The translations under genes and the position numbers were made by a program. From assembly GCA_033002965.1 (NCBI GenBank), contig JAURVB010012329.1, forward strand, positions 41,206-105,205: a stretch of 64,000 bases of DNA, read 5' to 3'. Under the pieces are notes generated by a model that was not told the DNA's origin, did not search any database, and saw only the letters and a program-made list of their open reading frames with translations. The DNA comes from Piper betle (taxonomy: Eukaryota > Streptophyta > Magnoliopsida > Piperales > Piperaceae). Shown here in pieces: positions 13,560-25,987 of this stretch. Position 1 is the first letter of the stretch. Every line of letters begins with the position of its first letter.

Positions 13560-14340
13560 GTTTTCGTAAATATTTATAGTGGCTCGAGGTATCCTGTGAA
13601 AGAGATGAGGGTAATAGTAGGAATTATCCAAATCACGTAGAAATCTCTAACGATCGAAGATATTTTGAAACGTCGAACTGGGTATATAAAATAAAATCAA
13701 AAATATCATATATGCCCTTGACCTTCGACGTCTCGGAATTTTTGCCTGCACTACCGCTCTTGATTGATTGAATACTAACAAGAATCAATATATTCACGGA
13801 TGAAACCCATGGACTTCCTCAGATTTATTTGGAAGGGAAAAACCCATATCACAAAATCCCACTTTAGCAGGCATTAATTCATCAACAATGACATGAATAT
13901 TCTAAACTCAAAAGAAAGACCAAGAAACTAGCTAGTATAGCTATGCTTGATACATCCTATGTGTTTGTGTGCAGTGAAACGTATCTGAGAAACATTCATT
14001 TGGTGTCGTGGAGTTTTTATTCTGAAAAAACTATAGAGAATTTTATTATGGAGTTTCAACTCGAAGCTTGCGGTTGAAAAAGAGAAAATGGGTCTTCTAA
14101 AAGGATTGTTAAAGTGTTAGCCTTGAGGGCATTGAATACGTGGGTGCCCTTGGAAGGAAGTCCAGCTCTTTTCATTGACTCTTTCTGTACGAAGCCAGAG
14201 ATTTTTTTTTAGAAGATAAGGAAAGAATATATATAAGATTAATTTGAGTTATAATCTCATTCATCTACGTATATATTTATGCGTTTAATTATCCTTACTT
14301 CCTATTTGAAATGTATGCATGCTGTTGTATTTATATATGC
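13560..14340. other. Upstream region of the GH79 gene, nothing else seen
   Basis: A+T-rich, no long or family-matching frame. It should contain the GH79 promoter. I cannot place the core elements with confidence. Confidence 0.4.
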
Positions 14341-15534
14341 GTACGTATAGGTCACCTAATTAAATCGGTTAGCCCGAACCTAATCCGAATAGACTTATTT
14401 TCGACATCTTAAAATGAAGATAATTATCACGATGTATAAATATTCGGAACCTAACATGATACTATATGAATATCATGTCAACCAAGTCACACTAAACTAA
14501 TCAATCATGATAAAAAATATATATATAATAAACCCTAAAATAAAACGGAAAGTACAATAAGTGTCATCCTATCAGATCATAGACAATATAAATATTTAAT
14601 AAAATATTCACACAATACTTTCATTCAACCATATAATTTATTTCTTTATAGAGTCTTGATTCGATTGCTGATTTACATTTCATTTATATGTCTAAACTAG
14701 GTCCATATGATCATTCTCATTCACATTTAAATTTCAAAATTCGGTCTTGACCTTTATGTTATGTGTATTCAATAATTAAACATATTTACAAAATAGAATT
14801 CACATCATGTCATCATTATCTGCATTTCATTACTAAAATCTTACTATTACCACATTTTTATCATAACATTATATCAACAACAAAAACAACAAAGTATTTA
14901 AACATCAATGCGTGTGTGTGTGCAAGAAACATCACTGCTCTTCCATCTATGCTGACACATCCAACTCCTCATTATCACCTACATATAACAAAAATACGTC
15001 AGTAATAAATGTTATTGGTCCAAAATATATCTATATCAAACTGGTTATGAGAGCTAACTCTCATATAAAGAAAAATATTTTTATATCTTTTGCTGAACTC
15101 TCGTAAACACATCTACTGAGGAGCCACTGGCCTAAAGACCCAATAACATTTTAAACTGACTGGTCTGTTGATATCTCTCTCAGTATTTTCTCATTTTTTG
15201 ATCCCTTGGGACTACCAATATATCTTAAGCCCTCTCACGCTCTCAATATATCTCCTAGCCCTAAGCACAAAGACCAAGTACTTTTAGGCAGTACACCTTG
15301 AGTACCATTTGAACTGTATGTCTGAATGTTCGCTATACTAAATAGTACCCGTAAACCTCCACATTCTCCAGGTGTGAGGAACTCAAAACTCGAAGTTTTC
15401 AAGATCTCTTGAAAATGGAACAACCCTTTCATTAATCCAAAGCCCGCTACAACTGGTACGTGCACCACCCGCTCATAGTACATGTGAGTCGGTTTCACCA
15501 TCTCTCATCTTACTTAAAAACTTGATAAAATTTT

Positions 15535-15543
<9 letters not shown>

Positions 15544-15589
<46 letters not shown>
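15544..15589. repeat. (AT)n microsatellite
   Basis: Uninterrupted AT dinucleotide run of about 46 bp inside the minus-strand LTR. Confidence 0.95.
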
Positions 15590-15593
<4 letters not shown>

Positions 15594-16679
15594 CCAAGTA
15601 AGAGATTTATATAATAGGTCCGAAAGAAACTTGTCGTAGATCTTGTTTTTAAAATCATACTTAAGGGATCTCATCCTCTATGTTTATTAATCTAGAAAAC
15701 TATTCGGCTAAATAACTCGAGTTAAGTGAGATCCGTTAAAACACCACTTAACCCATTCTATAAATAATAAGTCAAATCACACAGAATAAAGGGATAAATT
15801 AGGGGTGAGTCCTAAATAGACTTGGTATAAGCTCCAAGCGAGGTCACACCCCTAGGTGGTGAGCTCATACTTCGTACTTACATATCACAACTAAATACTA
15901 ACACCCATGCTAGTTAGATAATTCATGAATGGGACGAATAGATGTATATAATCACAATCATTTAATAAATAAAAAGGAGAAACACATCAAGATGTATGAC
16001 ATTATAAAATAACTAAGGTCACTACATAACATGCTGTTACTTCACGAATTTTCAATTCATGCTCAATTCCTGATTCATGCTCAAGTCCATCTTCATTTAA
16101 TTCCTCGTTACTAGTTCAAGAACAATAAATCATGTTAATTAAGTTTATATAGTAACACCCACCCTCGGTTATGTGTTACCCTAGGGTGTCTAATTCACTC
16201 TTCAATTTTCAGTTGATACCCTAACTATCCAAAATACTTGCTAACATCAATTCATATTCAAGACATGTAACCGAGTTTAGCAAATAATTACTAATGCATA
16301 TAACTCCCTCACATTCACTTGCATTATATTTTTATCATCACAACCATATCCTAATCCATTTAAATAACCCTAATCACATCAATAACCTTTGCAATAGCAT
16401 GAATCATTCGTAAATTTTAAATCCTAATCTCTCGCCCTACTTATATCATTGATCACCTTCATGAGCCAATTATTACATTCATCATCACAATCATTTGATA
16501 ATCAAATTATCCTAGTTATGGAAACTAAACATAACTTCACTATTTCTCTAATTTGATGCATCGGCATGTTCATTATCACAACTTAACAATGCTATGCTAC
16601 CCATGATCATGAAATAAAAATAACCAAATCACATCAGTAACGATGTATACCTAATGCCAGTGCCAATAGCAGCAACGAC

Positions 16680-17135
16680 TATGAGATCTCTCAATTTAGT
16701 TCCCCAATTAATACCTACTTGAGTAAGATTTTGTTTATAAGTGGGAATAGATTATAAATCTTTAACTTGGCTAACCACTTTTGAAGAGATGATTTAGCCA
16801 TGAGTTTGTCCTTTGGGTTACGTCGTAATAAATAGTATCAGAGCCTCTGATTCCGTGTTAGATGGTGAACTAGACTATCAGAGTTTCTTAGTTCTGTGTT
16901 AGATGATAACTAAAAAGTCGTGGGTTGGGCTAGCAACCGGCTAAGTGTAGAAATTTCGAGGACAAAATTTTTTAAGGTAAATGGATTGTAAGATCACTAA
17001 CTTAATCACACATTTAATATCTACTATGATAAGATTATGTTTATAAGTGAGAATGAATTATAAATTTTGCTTGGTTAATTATTTTTAAAGAGATGATTTA
17101 GACAATTATTTTATACTTTGGATTAGATCATTACA
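16680..17135 (+). mobile_element. TRIM-like miniature LTR element
   Basis: Two ~150-bp direct repeats, 16680-16830 and 16987-17135, share blocks such as GTTTATAAGTG and AGAGATGATTTAG. They flank about 156 bp with no coding. Just after the first repeat is TAGTATCAGAGCC (about 16833-16845), one mismatch from the initiator-tRNA-Met primer site. Just before the second is TTTCGAGGACAAAATTTTTT then AAGGTAAATGGA, a polypurine-tract context typical of plant Ty3/gypsy elements. The second repeat runs TGTAAGATC...TTACA. Flanking pentamers ACGAC and ATGAT could be a target duplication with two C-to-T changes. The repeats are visibly diverged, so this is an old insertion. Confidence 0.65.
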
Positions 17136-19115
17136 ATGATAGTAATTGCCATCAGCATGATTATCACTTAGCAAAGGGAAGACCGGGTCTGGCGTGGCAG
17201 AATGAGGCTGGTGGTCAATTATTCCATGGGCCTGCTGGAAAACTCGATGACGACAGCTAGAAGGTCTACTTGGCAATGGGAAAAAGATAACACGGGATTT
17301 GGTTGGGCCATAACTAGGGTCAAGGAAGGTGGAGGAGAGGGACAATGTGTCGTCGGTGGCTGCAAATCAATCGGCTCGGCTAGGGTTTGGTGGAGGTACG
17401 CGACTAGGGAAAGGTGGTGAAAGGGGGAGCATGGTGGGAGGAGATGGTCAAGGAAGGTGGGGGTCGTCCGGTTCGAAAGAACAAGCCGATGGTGAGCGCA
17501 GCGGCAGCGACAAATCCAAAGGCAAAGCTCGGCGTGGCTAGGGCGGTGGTGGGGATGCTCGGCGAGGGAGGAGCGGGGAAAAGTGGTGAAAGGCAAGGGA
17601 GAGATCAGTCGGAGGAGGAGGTGAGGTTGGCCGCGGCGGTGGCGGTGGGCAGCCAGAGAAAGAGGGCGGCCGAGAAGGAAGGGAAAGTGCAGGCTGGGGT
17701 AGGAAGGAACCGGGGAGTAAGGGCGAGGGAAGGAGGGCGTGGCGGTGGTTAGCATCGTAGGGGAAGGTGGCCGGCCGGTGGCGGCGTCCACTAGCTCGAT
17801 GGTGAGAAGATGGAAGGGCGATCGGGATGCATGTCGGGTAGGGAGAAGAAACCAATTAGTCGGGAGAGAAATAAGACGAATGGTAGTTTTGTAATTAAAA
17901 CTTTACTCGCACCCGATTTGACTCAATAATAATAAATAAATTCCTAAAAATATAAAATAATAAATAATAAATTATTATAAAATAAATTAATAGTTCTCTA
18001 AGTAGAATGACATGTTTTAAGCCTACTAAACCACCCAAAATAATAACCAATACGTCCTAGTTACAGTAAATGACTTAAAACTAATTTTACGGTTTATTTT
18101 AAATAAAATAAAAAAATAAATTTACATACTCTTATATATTTTGATAACTCATTTTCATGTTGTATTACTGATGTTATCATCATATACTTAAGTACACATA
18201 ACCCTCATGGCTGATGCACGCAGTCAACCTCAGCTCAGCGCACATGTTTTGAAATTAACTCGTCTCGAACTAACGGTTGAACCGGCCAGTTCACAAGTAT
18301 AACACCCTGACTTGGGTCACGGGTTTTATAGTTATCTCTTAATATATGGATATATATATATATATGTCTATAATTATTTAGGTAATCTCGTTAAATATTA
18401 CATACCCTTTTATTCTAATATCAAAAAATAATTATAGATACGAGTTAGTTTTATTTTTTCATTTTTAGTCCCCTATTCGTGAATATATCTTCTTATTATG
18501 AACAAATATATATCATGAAACGTACCCTGTATTCAAGAAAATAAAATTTTATTTACTTCTCACAATTCGTCGACCTCAACCCTCTTCTTTGCATTAACAT
18601 TTTCAAGAGACTTGAATTCAACAGGGCCTCACAGAGCTTTTGGAATAAGGAATAATATTATAGAAGCTTGGCTTGTTCATGCATCTCTTCACCCATCCCA
18701 TAATCTTATTTTGGCCTCTGATCCTCTTCCATCTTGATGCCTCCATATATTTTTCATAGATGTGGAACCCAACAAGCAAATAAGGATAGAACAACATCCA
18801 CATATCCCAACTCATACACACCATAGAAAGGCTTCTCCCCTAGCTCTTCCTCTAGGAGTGTATATATGAGAACTAGAACAGTCCTGGTCAAGTACTGATT
18901 ATCATATTGTCAATCAAGTCTGCAAGACAGCAAGCCCTGGCTCTAGCATAAGGTTGTGGAGGAAGGAGGGGATGTGAGTGTCTCCAAACCTCATCAATAT
19001 AGCGAAGAATGATGAGAGATTCACATATGGGTCATTCCTTGTGTAGATATCAGAACTCGGATTTTTTGGTAGACAGCAGGGTTCACCTGTAGGAGAAGGG
19101 TGCCCTTATTGTAAG

Positions 19116-19591
19116 TGTTGTATGCCAAAATCAAGTCCCACATCTAAAGTTTTGTGGGTTTGGGAGGAGTCCTCTCCCTATAAATAAGGCTCCTCCCCTT
19201 TGGTTCTTGACATCCCAAAATTGTCATCCTTCTTTCTTTGGTAAATTGTTTCTTTCTCTCTTTTGTAATATTTCTTTGATTATTGAAATATTATTTTTGT
19301 AGTGTCCGAGGACGTAAGCCTCGTTAAATTCTGGTGTTCTTTTTGTTCCTTTTATGTCTATTTAATAGCTATTGTCGGGTATAGTTGTTATTAATTATTG
19401 TGCTATTTAAATTACTTGATAAAATTCTGTCTAGGAGTTGGTTTTTAAGCGGACCGTGTGTCCCACCACACTTTCCTGGGAATTTTATCTTGGGGTAATT
19501 TTAGTACAATAGTTTTCACGCTAGTCATCTAGGTAATAGTTCTCAAAGTGAACTAGTTATCTTTGGTGAAAATTACCCGGTTTTCACAACA
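19116..19591 (+). repeat. Copia 5' LTR
   Basis: 476 bp, TG...CA ends, paired with the LTR at 23906-24383. It contains a clear TATA box and a (TTTCTTTC)-rich leader. Confidence 0.96.
19179..19186 (+). promoter_or_regulatory. TATA box in copia LTR
   Basis: TATAAATA follows CCTCTCCC about 60 bp into the LTR. The same motif lies at 23969-23976 in the 3' LTR. It is the likely core promoter of the element. Confidence 0.75.
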
Positions 19592-19593
19592 AT

Positions 19594-19605
19594 TGGTATC
19601 AGAGC
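19594..19605 (+). other. Copia primer-binding site
   Basis: TGGTATCAGAGC, complementary to the 3' end of initiator tRNA-Met, begins 3 bp after the 5' LTR end. Confidence 0.93.
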
Positions 19606-19607
19606 AA

Positions 19608-19790
19608 GGTTTATTTTAGTATGCTCTGTGGTTGCGGCTTACGCTGATCTTCCACATCAGAAAAAATTTCCTTGGGCCAGTTGGCATTTTGAGCTCTTGG
19701 TTTATTTTAGTATGCTCTGTGGTTGCGGCTTACGCTGATCTTCCACATCAGAAAAAATTTCCTTGGGCTAGTTGGTATTCCGCATTAACA
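19608..19790 (+). repeat. Tandem duplication in copia leader
   Basis: A ~91-bp unit beginning GGTTTATTTTAGTATGCTCT at 19608 recurs at 19699 almost unchanged, between the primer site and the gag start. Confidence 0.93.
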
Positions 19791-19816
19791 GCTATTAAAT
19801 AGACTTTGTAGCAGAA

Positions 19817-22800
19817 ATGACAGACAACACAAAAGAATCCACATCGAAGGTCACAACTTCATCTTCAATTTTGGCAAGAACTACTATGACAAATGCAAGA
19901 TTTGCAGTGGAGATTTTTGATGGTACCAGTCATTTCGGCATGTGGCAAAGTGAGGTTCTGGATGCCCTCTTTCAACAGGGTCTAGACATTGCCATTGAAG
20001 AAGAGAAACCAGATGATGTTGAGGAGAAAGAATGGAAGACAATAAATAGATTGACATGTGGTACCATTCGAACGTGTCTTTCTAGAGAGCAGAGGTATGC
20101 ATTTTCTAAAGAAACTTCTGCAAGTAAATTGTGGAAGGCACTGGAGGAGAAATTCTTGAAGAAAAGCAGTCAGAACAAGCTCTATATGAAAAAGAGATTG
20201 TTCCGCTTCAATTATGTTCCTGGTACCTCTCTGAATGATCATATTACTAGCTTCAATCAGCTAGTAACTGATCTGGTGAATATGGACGTGACTTTTGAAG
20301 ATGAAGATTTGGCTCTGATGTTGTTGGGATCACTTCCTCATGAATTTGAGTTTCTTGAAACTACTCTACTTCATGGGAAGGCTGTTGTGTCTCTTAGTGA
20401 AGTAACTGCTGCCTTGTATAGTTATGAATTAAGAAAGAAAGAAAAGCAAGAAAATACAAGTGCAGAAGCAGAAGCTCTTGTTGTGGATAGAGGCCGATCG
20501 CAGAGTCAGAACAAAGGAAGAAGGGGAAGGTCGAAGTCAAAGTCTAGACCAAGTAAAGATGAATGTGCCTTTTGTCGAGAAAAAGGGCATTGGAAGAAAG
20601 ATTGTCCCAAGCTGAAAAATAAAGGCAAATCTGATAAGGAAAAAGCTGCTGCAAATGTTGCTGAGTGTGATGATGTAGACTCAGACCTTTCAATTGCTGC
20701 ATCAACTAGCAATTCTAGTGCATGGTTGCTAGATTCTGCTTGTAGCCATCATATGACGCCCAATCGAGAATGGTTCTTTGATTTTAAAGAACTAAAGGGT
20801 GGAATTGTCTACACAGCAAATAATGCCCCTCTTGTCACATATGGAGTTGGTTCAATTCACTTGAGGAATCATGATGGATCAACCAGAATCTTAACTGGTG
20901 TTCATTATGTGCCAGATTTGATGAAGAATCTCATCTCTGTGGGAACCTTAGAGTCAAAAGGTTTCGAAGTAAGGGCGAAAGATGGGATAATGAGGATCAT
21001 CTCTGGTGCACTTGTGATAATGAAGGGGATCCGAAGAAGAAACAATGTGTATTACTTTATGGGTAGTACAATTGTTGGGGAAGCAGCAGTGACAGCAACT
21101 CCTACTGATGATCAGGAGTCAGAAGCAACCAGGTTATGGCATATGCGCTTGGGGCATGCTGGAGAAAAATCTTTGAAACTATTGATAGATCAAGGATTAT
21201 TAAAAGGAGCTCGGGCTTGCAAAATAGATTTTTGTGAGCACTGTATCAAAGGGAAGAAAACAAGGGTGAAATTTGGAATAGCAATCCATGATACTGAGGG
21301 TATTTTGGATTATGTTCACTCAGATGTGTGGGGGCCTTCCAAGACAACTTCATTGGGAGGTAAACACTATTATGTTTCCCTTGTTGATGATTTTTCCCGG
21401 AGAGTTTGGGTATATACGATGAAGACGAAGGATGAAGTGTTGGGAATTTTCCTGAAATGGAAAAAGATGGTGGAGACTCAAACAGGCAGAAGAGTCAAAC
21501 GTCTTCGTACAGACAATGGTGGAGAATTAAAAAATGATCCATTTCAAAAGGTCTGTGAAGATGAAGGTATTGTCAGACACTTCACTGTCAGAAATACACC
21601 ACAACAGAATGGGGTGGCAGAGCGAATGAATCGAACTTTGCTGGAGAAAGTTCGGTGTATGTTGTCCAATGCTGGGTTGGGCAAAGAATTTTGGGCTGAG
21701 GCTTTGGTATATGCTTGTCACCTTATTAATCGTTTACCATCTACTGCTATTGGTGGTAAAACTCCATTGGAGAAATGGTCTGGAAAGCCTGCTACAGATT
21801 ATAATTCCTTACATGTGTTTGGTTCCACTGCATATTACCATGTTAAGGAATCAAAGCTGGATCCAAGAGCAAAGAAGGCAATATTTATGGGGATCACCTC
21901 TGGTGTGAAAGGCTATCGTCTTTGGTGTCCAGAAACAAAGAAAGTAATCTTCAGCAAGGATGTTACCTTTGATGAATCTACCATGTTGAGAAAGGTAACT
22001 TCTGAAAATATGAAGCAAACAGATGGTACTCCCAAACAGGTGGAGATTGATGGCAACAGAATGGTCCCAGCAGATGCAGAAACTGATGATGACTCTCCTG
22101 TGGTAGAAGAAGAGTCAAATGAAGAAGAGGTTCAGACCCAAGAACCTCCACATCAACATGAATCAATTGCACAAAGGAAGGGAAAGAGAACCATTAGAAA
22201 ACCTGCCCGCTATGCTGATATGGTCTCTTCTACAGCACCAATTGCAACTGATGATGTTCCTGCCACTTATAATGAAGTAGTTCAAAGTTCAGAACAAGAA
22301 AAGTGGAGGATTGCCATGAAGGAAGAAATGCAGTCCCTTCAAAAGAATCAGACATGGAAACTAGCTAGTCTTCCGAAGGGAAAGAAGGCAATTGGGTGCA
22401 AATGGGTATATGCAAAGAAAGATGGATTTCCTGACAAGGATAATGTTCGCTACAAAGCAAGATTGGTGGCTAAAGGCTACGCTCAAAAGGAGGGAGTTGA
22501 TTATAATGAAGTATTTTCTCCAGTTGTAAAGCATTCCTCCATCAAAATTTTATTGGCTTTGGTGGCACAATTGGATTTGGAACTAGTTCAGATGGATGTA
22601 AAAACTGCATTTTTACATGGAGACTTGGAAGAGGAAATCTATATGTCTCAGCCAGATGGATTCAAAGTTGATGGAAAAGAAAAGATGGTGTGCAAATTGG
22701 ACAAATCACTATATGGATTGAAGCAATCTCCAAGGCAGTGGTACAAGCGATTTGACAAGTTCATGATAGGGCAGAAGTACTCAAGGAGCAAATATGATCA

Positions 22801-23830
22801 CTGTGTGTACTTGCGCAAGCTACAAGATGGATCCTATATATATCTTCTTCTTTATGTTGATGATATGCTGATAGCTTCCAAGAGTCAGACAGAAATAGAG
22901 AAGTTAAAGACTCAATTGAATAGGGAGTTTGAAATGAAGGATCTTGGTGAAGCAAAGAAGATTCTCGGCATGGAGATATCCAGAGACAGGAAATTGGGGA
23001 GGCTTTGTTTGTCTCAGAAAGAATATCTGAGGAAGGTACTAAAATGTTTTGGCATAAATGAGAAGTCAAAACCAGTTAGTACACCACTTGCTCCTCATTT
23101 CAAGCTTAGTGCTTCCATGTCACCAAAGAATGATGCAGAACGGGAATACATGGCAAAAGTACCGTATGCAAGTGCTATTGGTAGCTTGATGTATGCAATG
23201 GTTTGTTCAAGGCCCGATATTTCACAGGCAGTTGGGGTTGTGAGCAGGTATATGCATGATCCTGGAAAGGAGCATTGGCAAGCTGTGAAATGGATTCTAC
23301 GGTATATTCTAGATACCTTAGATGTTGGATTAGTATTTCAGCAGGATGATAAGGATGGTCAGTATGTAATTGGGTATTGTGACTCTGACTACGCTGGTGA
23401 TTTGGACAAGCGACGATCAACTACTGGTTATGTGTTTACTTTTGCAAAAGCACCAGTCAGTTGGAAGTCCACCTTACAGTCAACAGTGGCTTTGTCTACT
23501 ACAGAGGCAGAGTATATGGCAATTACAGAGGCTGTAAAGGAGGCAATTTGGCTTCAAGGGTTGCTCGGTGAACTGGGAATGGAACAAAAGCACATCAAAG
23601 TGCATTGTGACAGTCAGAGTGCTATTCATTTAGCAAAGAATCAGGTTTACCATGCAAGGACGAAGCACATCGATGTTCGATATCATTTTGTACGAGAGAT
23701 TCTAGAAGAAGGTGGAGTCATAATCCAGAAGATTCCGACCACTGAGAACCCTGCTGATATGCTGACAAAAGTAGTAACTGCGGCCAAGTTTAAACATTGT
23801 TTAGACTTGGTCAATATCGTTACAAATTGA
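19817..23830 (+). CDS. Copia gag-pol polyprotein, 1337 aa
   Basis: A single uninterrupted frame encoding the whole replication machinery of the element. The N-terminal gag (UBN2-type capsid, about residues 30-215) is followed by a CCHC knuckle ([14 protein letters not shown], from residue 253) and an aspartic protease with DSACSHHM near 306. Next come a GAG-pre-integrase region ([10 protein letters not shown]), an integrase core (DVWGP, DNGGE) and a reverse transcriptase with YVDDMLIAS near 1012. The C-terminus is RNase H ([28 protein letters not shown]). Domain order protease-integrase-RT-RNase H defines Ty1/copia, and the gag resembles the Tork/Tnt1 group. All catalytic motifs appear present. 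The start ATG lies just after the duplicated leader. Confidence 0.97.
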   Translation: MTDNTKESTSKVTTSSSILARTTMTNARFAVEIFDGTSHFGMWQSEVLDALFQQGLDIAIEEEKPDDVEEKEWKTINRLTCGTIRTCLSREQRYAFSKETSASKLWKALEEKFLKKSSQNKLYMKKRLFRFNYVPGTSLNDHITSFNQLVTDLVNMDVTFEDEDLALMLLGSLPHEFEFLETTLLHGKAVVSLSEVTAALYSYELRKKEKQENTSAEAEALVVDRGRSQSQNKGRRGRSKSKSRPSKDECAFCREKGHWKKDCPKLKNKGKSDKEKAAANVAECDDVDSDLSIAASTSNSSAWLLDSACSHHMTPNREWFFDFKELKGGIVYTANNAPLVTYGVGSIHLRNHDGSTRILTGVHYVPDLMKNLISVGTLESKGFEVRAKDGIMRIISGALVIMKGIRRRNNVYYFMGSTIVGEAAVTATPTDDQESEATRLWHMRLGHAGEKSLKLLIDQGLLKGARACKIDFCEHCIKGKKTRVKFGIAIHDTEGILDYVHSDVWGPSKTTSLGGKHYYVSLVDDFSRRVWVYTMKTKDEVLGIFLKWKKMVETQTGRRVKRLRTDNGGELKNDPFQKVCEDEGIVRHFTVRNTPQQNGVAERMNRTLLEKVRCMLSNAGLGKEFWAEALVYACHLINRLPSTAIGGKTPLEKWSGKPATDYNSLHVFGSTAYYHVKESKLDPRAKKAIFMGITSGVKGYRLWCPETKKVIFSKDVTFDESTMLRKVTSENMKQTDGTPKQVEIDGNRMVPADAETDDDSPVVEEESNEEEVQTQEPPHQHESIAQRKGKRTIRKPARYADMVSSTAPIATDDVPATYNEVVQSSEQEKWRIAMKEEMQSLQKNQTWKLASLPKGKKAIGCKWVYAKKDGFPDKDNVRYKARLVAKGYAQKEGVDYNEVFSPVVKHSSIKILLALVAQLDLELVQMDVKTAFLHGDLEEEIYMSQPDGFKVDGKEKMVCKLDKSLYGLKQSPRQWYKRFDKFMIGQKYSRSKYDHCVYLRKLQDGSYIYLLLYVDDMLIASKSQTEIEKLKTQLNREFEMKDLGEAKKILGMEISRDRKLGRLCLSQKEYLRKVLKCFGINEKSKPVSTPLAPHFKLSASMSPKNDAEREYMAKVPYASAIGSLMYAMVCSRPDISQAVGVVSRYMHDPGKEHWQAVKWILRYILDTLDVGLVFQQDDKDGQYVIGYCDSDYAGDLDKRRSTTGYVFTFAKAPVSWKSTLQSTVALSTTEAEYMAITEAVKEAIWLQGLLGELGMEQKHIKVHCDSQSAIHLAKNQVYHARTKHIDVRYHFVREILEEGGVIIQKIPTTENPADMLTKVVTAAKFKHCLDLVNIVTN

Positions 23831-23890
23831 AAGATGGAGTTTGCAGACACTACTGAAAGTTGGATTTGTGAGAGAATTGTATGGGATTTT

Positions 23891-23905
23891 GTCAAGGTGG
23901 AGAAT
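23891..23905 (+). other. Copia polypurine tract
   Basis: Purine-rich GTCAAGGTGGAGAAT lies directly before the 3' LTR at 23906, the expected plus-strand primer position. Confidence 0.85.
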
Positions 23906-24383
23906 TGTTGTATGCCAAAATCAAGTCCCACATCTAAAGTTTTGTGGGTTTGGGAGGAGTCCTCTCCCTATAAATAAGGCTCCTCCCCTTTGGTTCTTGA
24001 CATCCCAAAATTGTCATCCTTCTTTCTTTGGTAAATTGTTTCTTTCTCTCTTTTGTAATATTTCTTTGATTATTGAAATATTATTTTTGTAGTGTCCGAG
24101 GACGTAAGCCTCGTTAAATTTCGGTGTTCTTTTTGTTCCTTTTATGTCTATTTAATAGCTATTGTCGGGTATAGTTGTTATTAATTATTGTGCTATTTAA
24201 ATTACTTGATAAAATTCTGTCTAGGAGTTGGTTTTTAAGCGGACCGTGTGTCCCACCACACTTTCCTGGGAATTTTATTTTGGGGTAATTTTTAGTACAA
24301 TAGTTTTCACGCTAGTCATTTAGGTAATAGTTCTCAAAGTGAACTAGTTATCTTTAGTGAAAATTACCTGGTTTTCACAACAG
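23906..24383 (+). repeat. Copia 3' LTR
   Basis: 478 bp, nearly identical to 19116-19591; ends CACAACA followed by the GTAAG duplication. Confidence 0.96.
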
Positions 24384-24444
24384 TAAGGCATGTCTTCCTC
24401 CCTCTTCTCATACCCCACCCCCTTCATCATACTTGGTCATTGCA

Positions 24445-25980
24445 ACTTATAACTATAAAAACCTGTAACTATGAAGTGGTGTTCATAATGTGGTGTTGAT
24501 GTTAAGATCTATCGCTAGCCATATGAATGGTCATAAGTAGGGGTGCCCACACGTGACTAAATCGGATAGACCGAGTTTGTTATCCATATAATTGGGTTTA
24601 GTTTTCTGGTACGATTAATCCATTTTATAATAATCGGGTTTATTTTTGGATACTTGGTATCTTATACCCGTTTTAATAATATAAAACTTTTTATAAAAAT
24701 TATTTTAAATATGATTTAAATTTTATTATAAAGATATACAATGTATATATACAATTAATATGTTTTTAACTTTTTTTGTATTTGTCTATTTAATCTCTTT
24801 ATTTTTTAGATAATTATTTTTAATTAATTTTTTTATTATACTACTTAATTTAATTTTTATAACAAAATCAAGTTTTACATGGTCGGGTTTAAATTTGTTA
24901 AACGAGTTTAGTTTGGATAATAAAAATTTGAATAATAAATGATCAAATTTAATACGTGAGTTTAACGTAATTAACGAGTTTGAACGTGAAAAATTCCTAT
25001 CAATGCATTGATCGGACCGTACATCAATCACAATAAGAGCCCTGCCCACAATTGAGAAAATGATGGGCTACAGACTTTTATCAATCGGCCCATTTATTCA
25101 AGCCCACTACTACTTTTGGGCCCATGAAAACTGCCGGACCGGATTTCGGCTAAAGGTGGGAATACCATAGTTCAGTCATTTTCCCGTCACATTTGGCAGT
25201 TAATCATCCGCCCTACAACTCCGCTATTAAAAAATTTTAATTCCTCCCGGGAGCGACGCCGGTGAAGAGGCCGTACGCCTCCATCGTCGATTCCCAGGAT
25301 AATTGGCGGTAGAGATGGACGGCGTCTCCACCGGCGTCGCTCCTGAGCGGAGCTAAATGTGGCTCCTCCGCCGTAAACTTCTCATTCAAAATTAACACTA
25401 AATTTGGTTCCTTTCTCATATCAAATCTTCATTTTTTATTTGAAAAAAAGTCATTTTTTATATAATATCTCACCTAATTAAGTATTTGGATTGTCCTTGT
25501 TACATCAAATCGATTATTTTTTGTGTTCATAATGGTTTTTTATTTTTAGCAAAATGGTGTAATGTATTGTTTGGTGAATGCAGTGATCTTCACCATTGAT
25601 AAAAGAATTTGATTAAGATTAGTTTATTTTGGTCATAATGTGGGTTATTTGTTTTTTTTATGAAATTAATGGTTGAAAACTTCGATTGATCAAGAAGGTA
25701 AACGCAAGCAAGAAGATGCATACATGACAAAGAAATTGATCCTCCTTTTAATTAACGCACATACAGACATTAAACAAAATGACCCATAACATGAGAAAAG
25801 TTTGCTCTACTTAACGATTAAAGTAAGCTAGTCTTGTTAAATTTATACATGAAGCACTACAGAAAATGCTGGACAAATTTATCTGCAGAATTTGCAGAGT
25901 GAGAAGGTATCAACTTTGTGTTGGTTTCAGGAAGAACTGCTGCTTTTTTTAGATTTGCTGACTTGGGTTCTCTTAAATTC
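24445..25980. other. AT-rich intergenic DNA
   Basis: No gene recognised. TAGGGGTGCCCACACG at about 24538 resembles the start of hAT-type MITEs seen elsewhere in the window, but I could not find a matching inverted end. A GC-rich inverted repeat lies at 25247-25345 and is listed separately. Confidence 0.4.
25247..25345. repeat. Short GC-rich inverted repeat
   Basis: GGGAGCGACGCCGGTGAAGA at about 25247 is inverted as TCTCCACCGGCGTCGCTCCT at about 25326, separated by about 60 bp. It stands out from the A+T-rich surroundings. It may be a small foldback element; function unknown. Confidence 0.6.
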
Positions 25981-25987
25981 ATGAGTT

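Larger units (their letters stand above)
14350..18330 (-). mobile_element. Long LTR (solo or remnant), minus orientation, with nested TRIM-like element
   Basis: The minus-strand start at 18330 reads TATAAAACCCGTGACCCAAG and matches the starts of the other long LTRs. A GC-rich tract follows (about 17830-17150), then the shared LTR core. Core motifs include the tract at about 15400-15350 whose translation resembles the other copy (FEFLTPGE versus FEFLKPGE) and, at 15016-15004, a small hairpin followed by ATATGTAGGTGA. No internal gag or pol region is attached. The left end is approximate because no clear LTR terminus could be found. Confidence 0.6.
19116..24383 (+). mobile_element. Complete Ty1/copia LTR retrotransposon (Tork/Tnt1-like)
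   Basis: 5' LTR 19116-19591 and 3' LTR 23906-24383 both run TGTTGTATG...CACAACA and differ at only a handful of sites by eye. The element is flanked by a perfect 5-bp target duplication, GTAAG (19111-19115 and 24384-24388). A primer site, polypurine tract and one uninterrupted gag-pol frame are present. It looks recent and potentially autonomous, and it lies inside a GST pseudogene in the opposite orientation. Confidence 0.97.
18600..24440 (-). pseudogene. Tau-class glutathione S-transferase pseudogene split by a copia element
   Basis: Read on the minus strand, the gene enters at about 24440-24384 (YEKREEDMP), stops at the copia insertion, and resumes at 19110 (NKGTLLLQVNPAVYQK). It continues with PICESLIILRYIDEVW, PLLPPQPYARARA, LEEELGEKPFYG, YELGYVDVVLSLFACW and WVKRCMNKPS. 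These are the ordered landmarks of plant tau GSTs, cytosolic enzymes that conjugate glutathione. The N-terminal strand with the catalytic Ser is missing. Several frameshifts and stops lie between the blocks, so the copy was probably already dead when copia landed. The (-) family assignment is clear; function is lost. Confidence 0.85.

Noticed and set aside
16150..16200. Palindrome-like CACCCACCCTCGG...CCCTAGGGTG as a new element border
   Set aside because: No partner end or duplication found; it lies inside older LTR sequence.
24538..25050. Possible hAT MITE starting TAGGGGTGCCCACACG
   Set aside because: I could not find a matching inverted end or an 8-bp target duplication.
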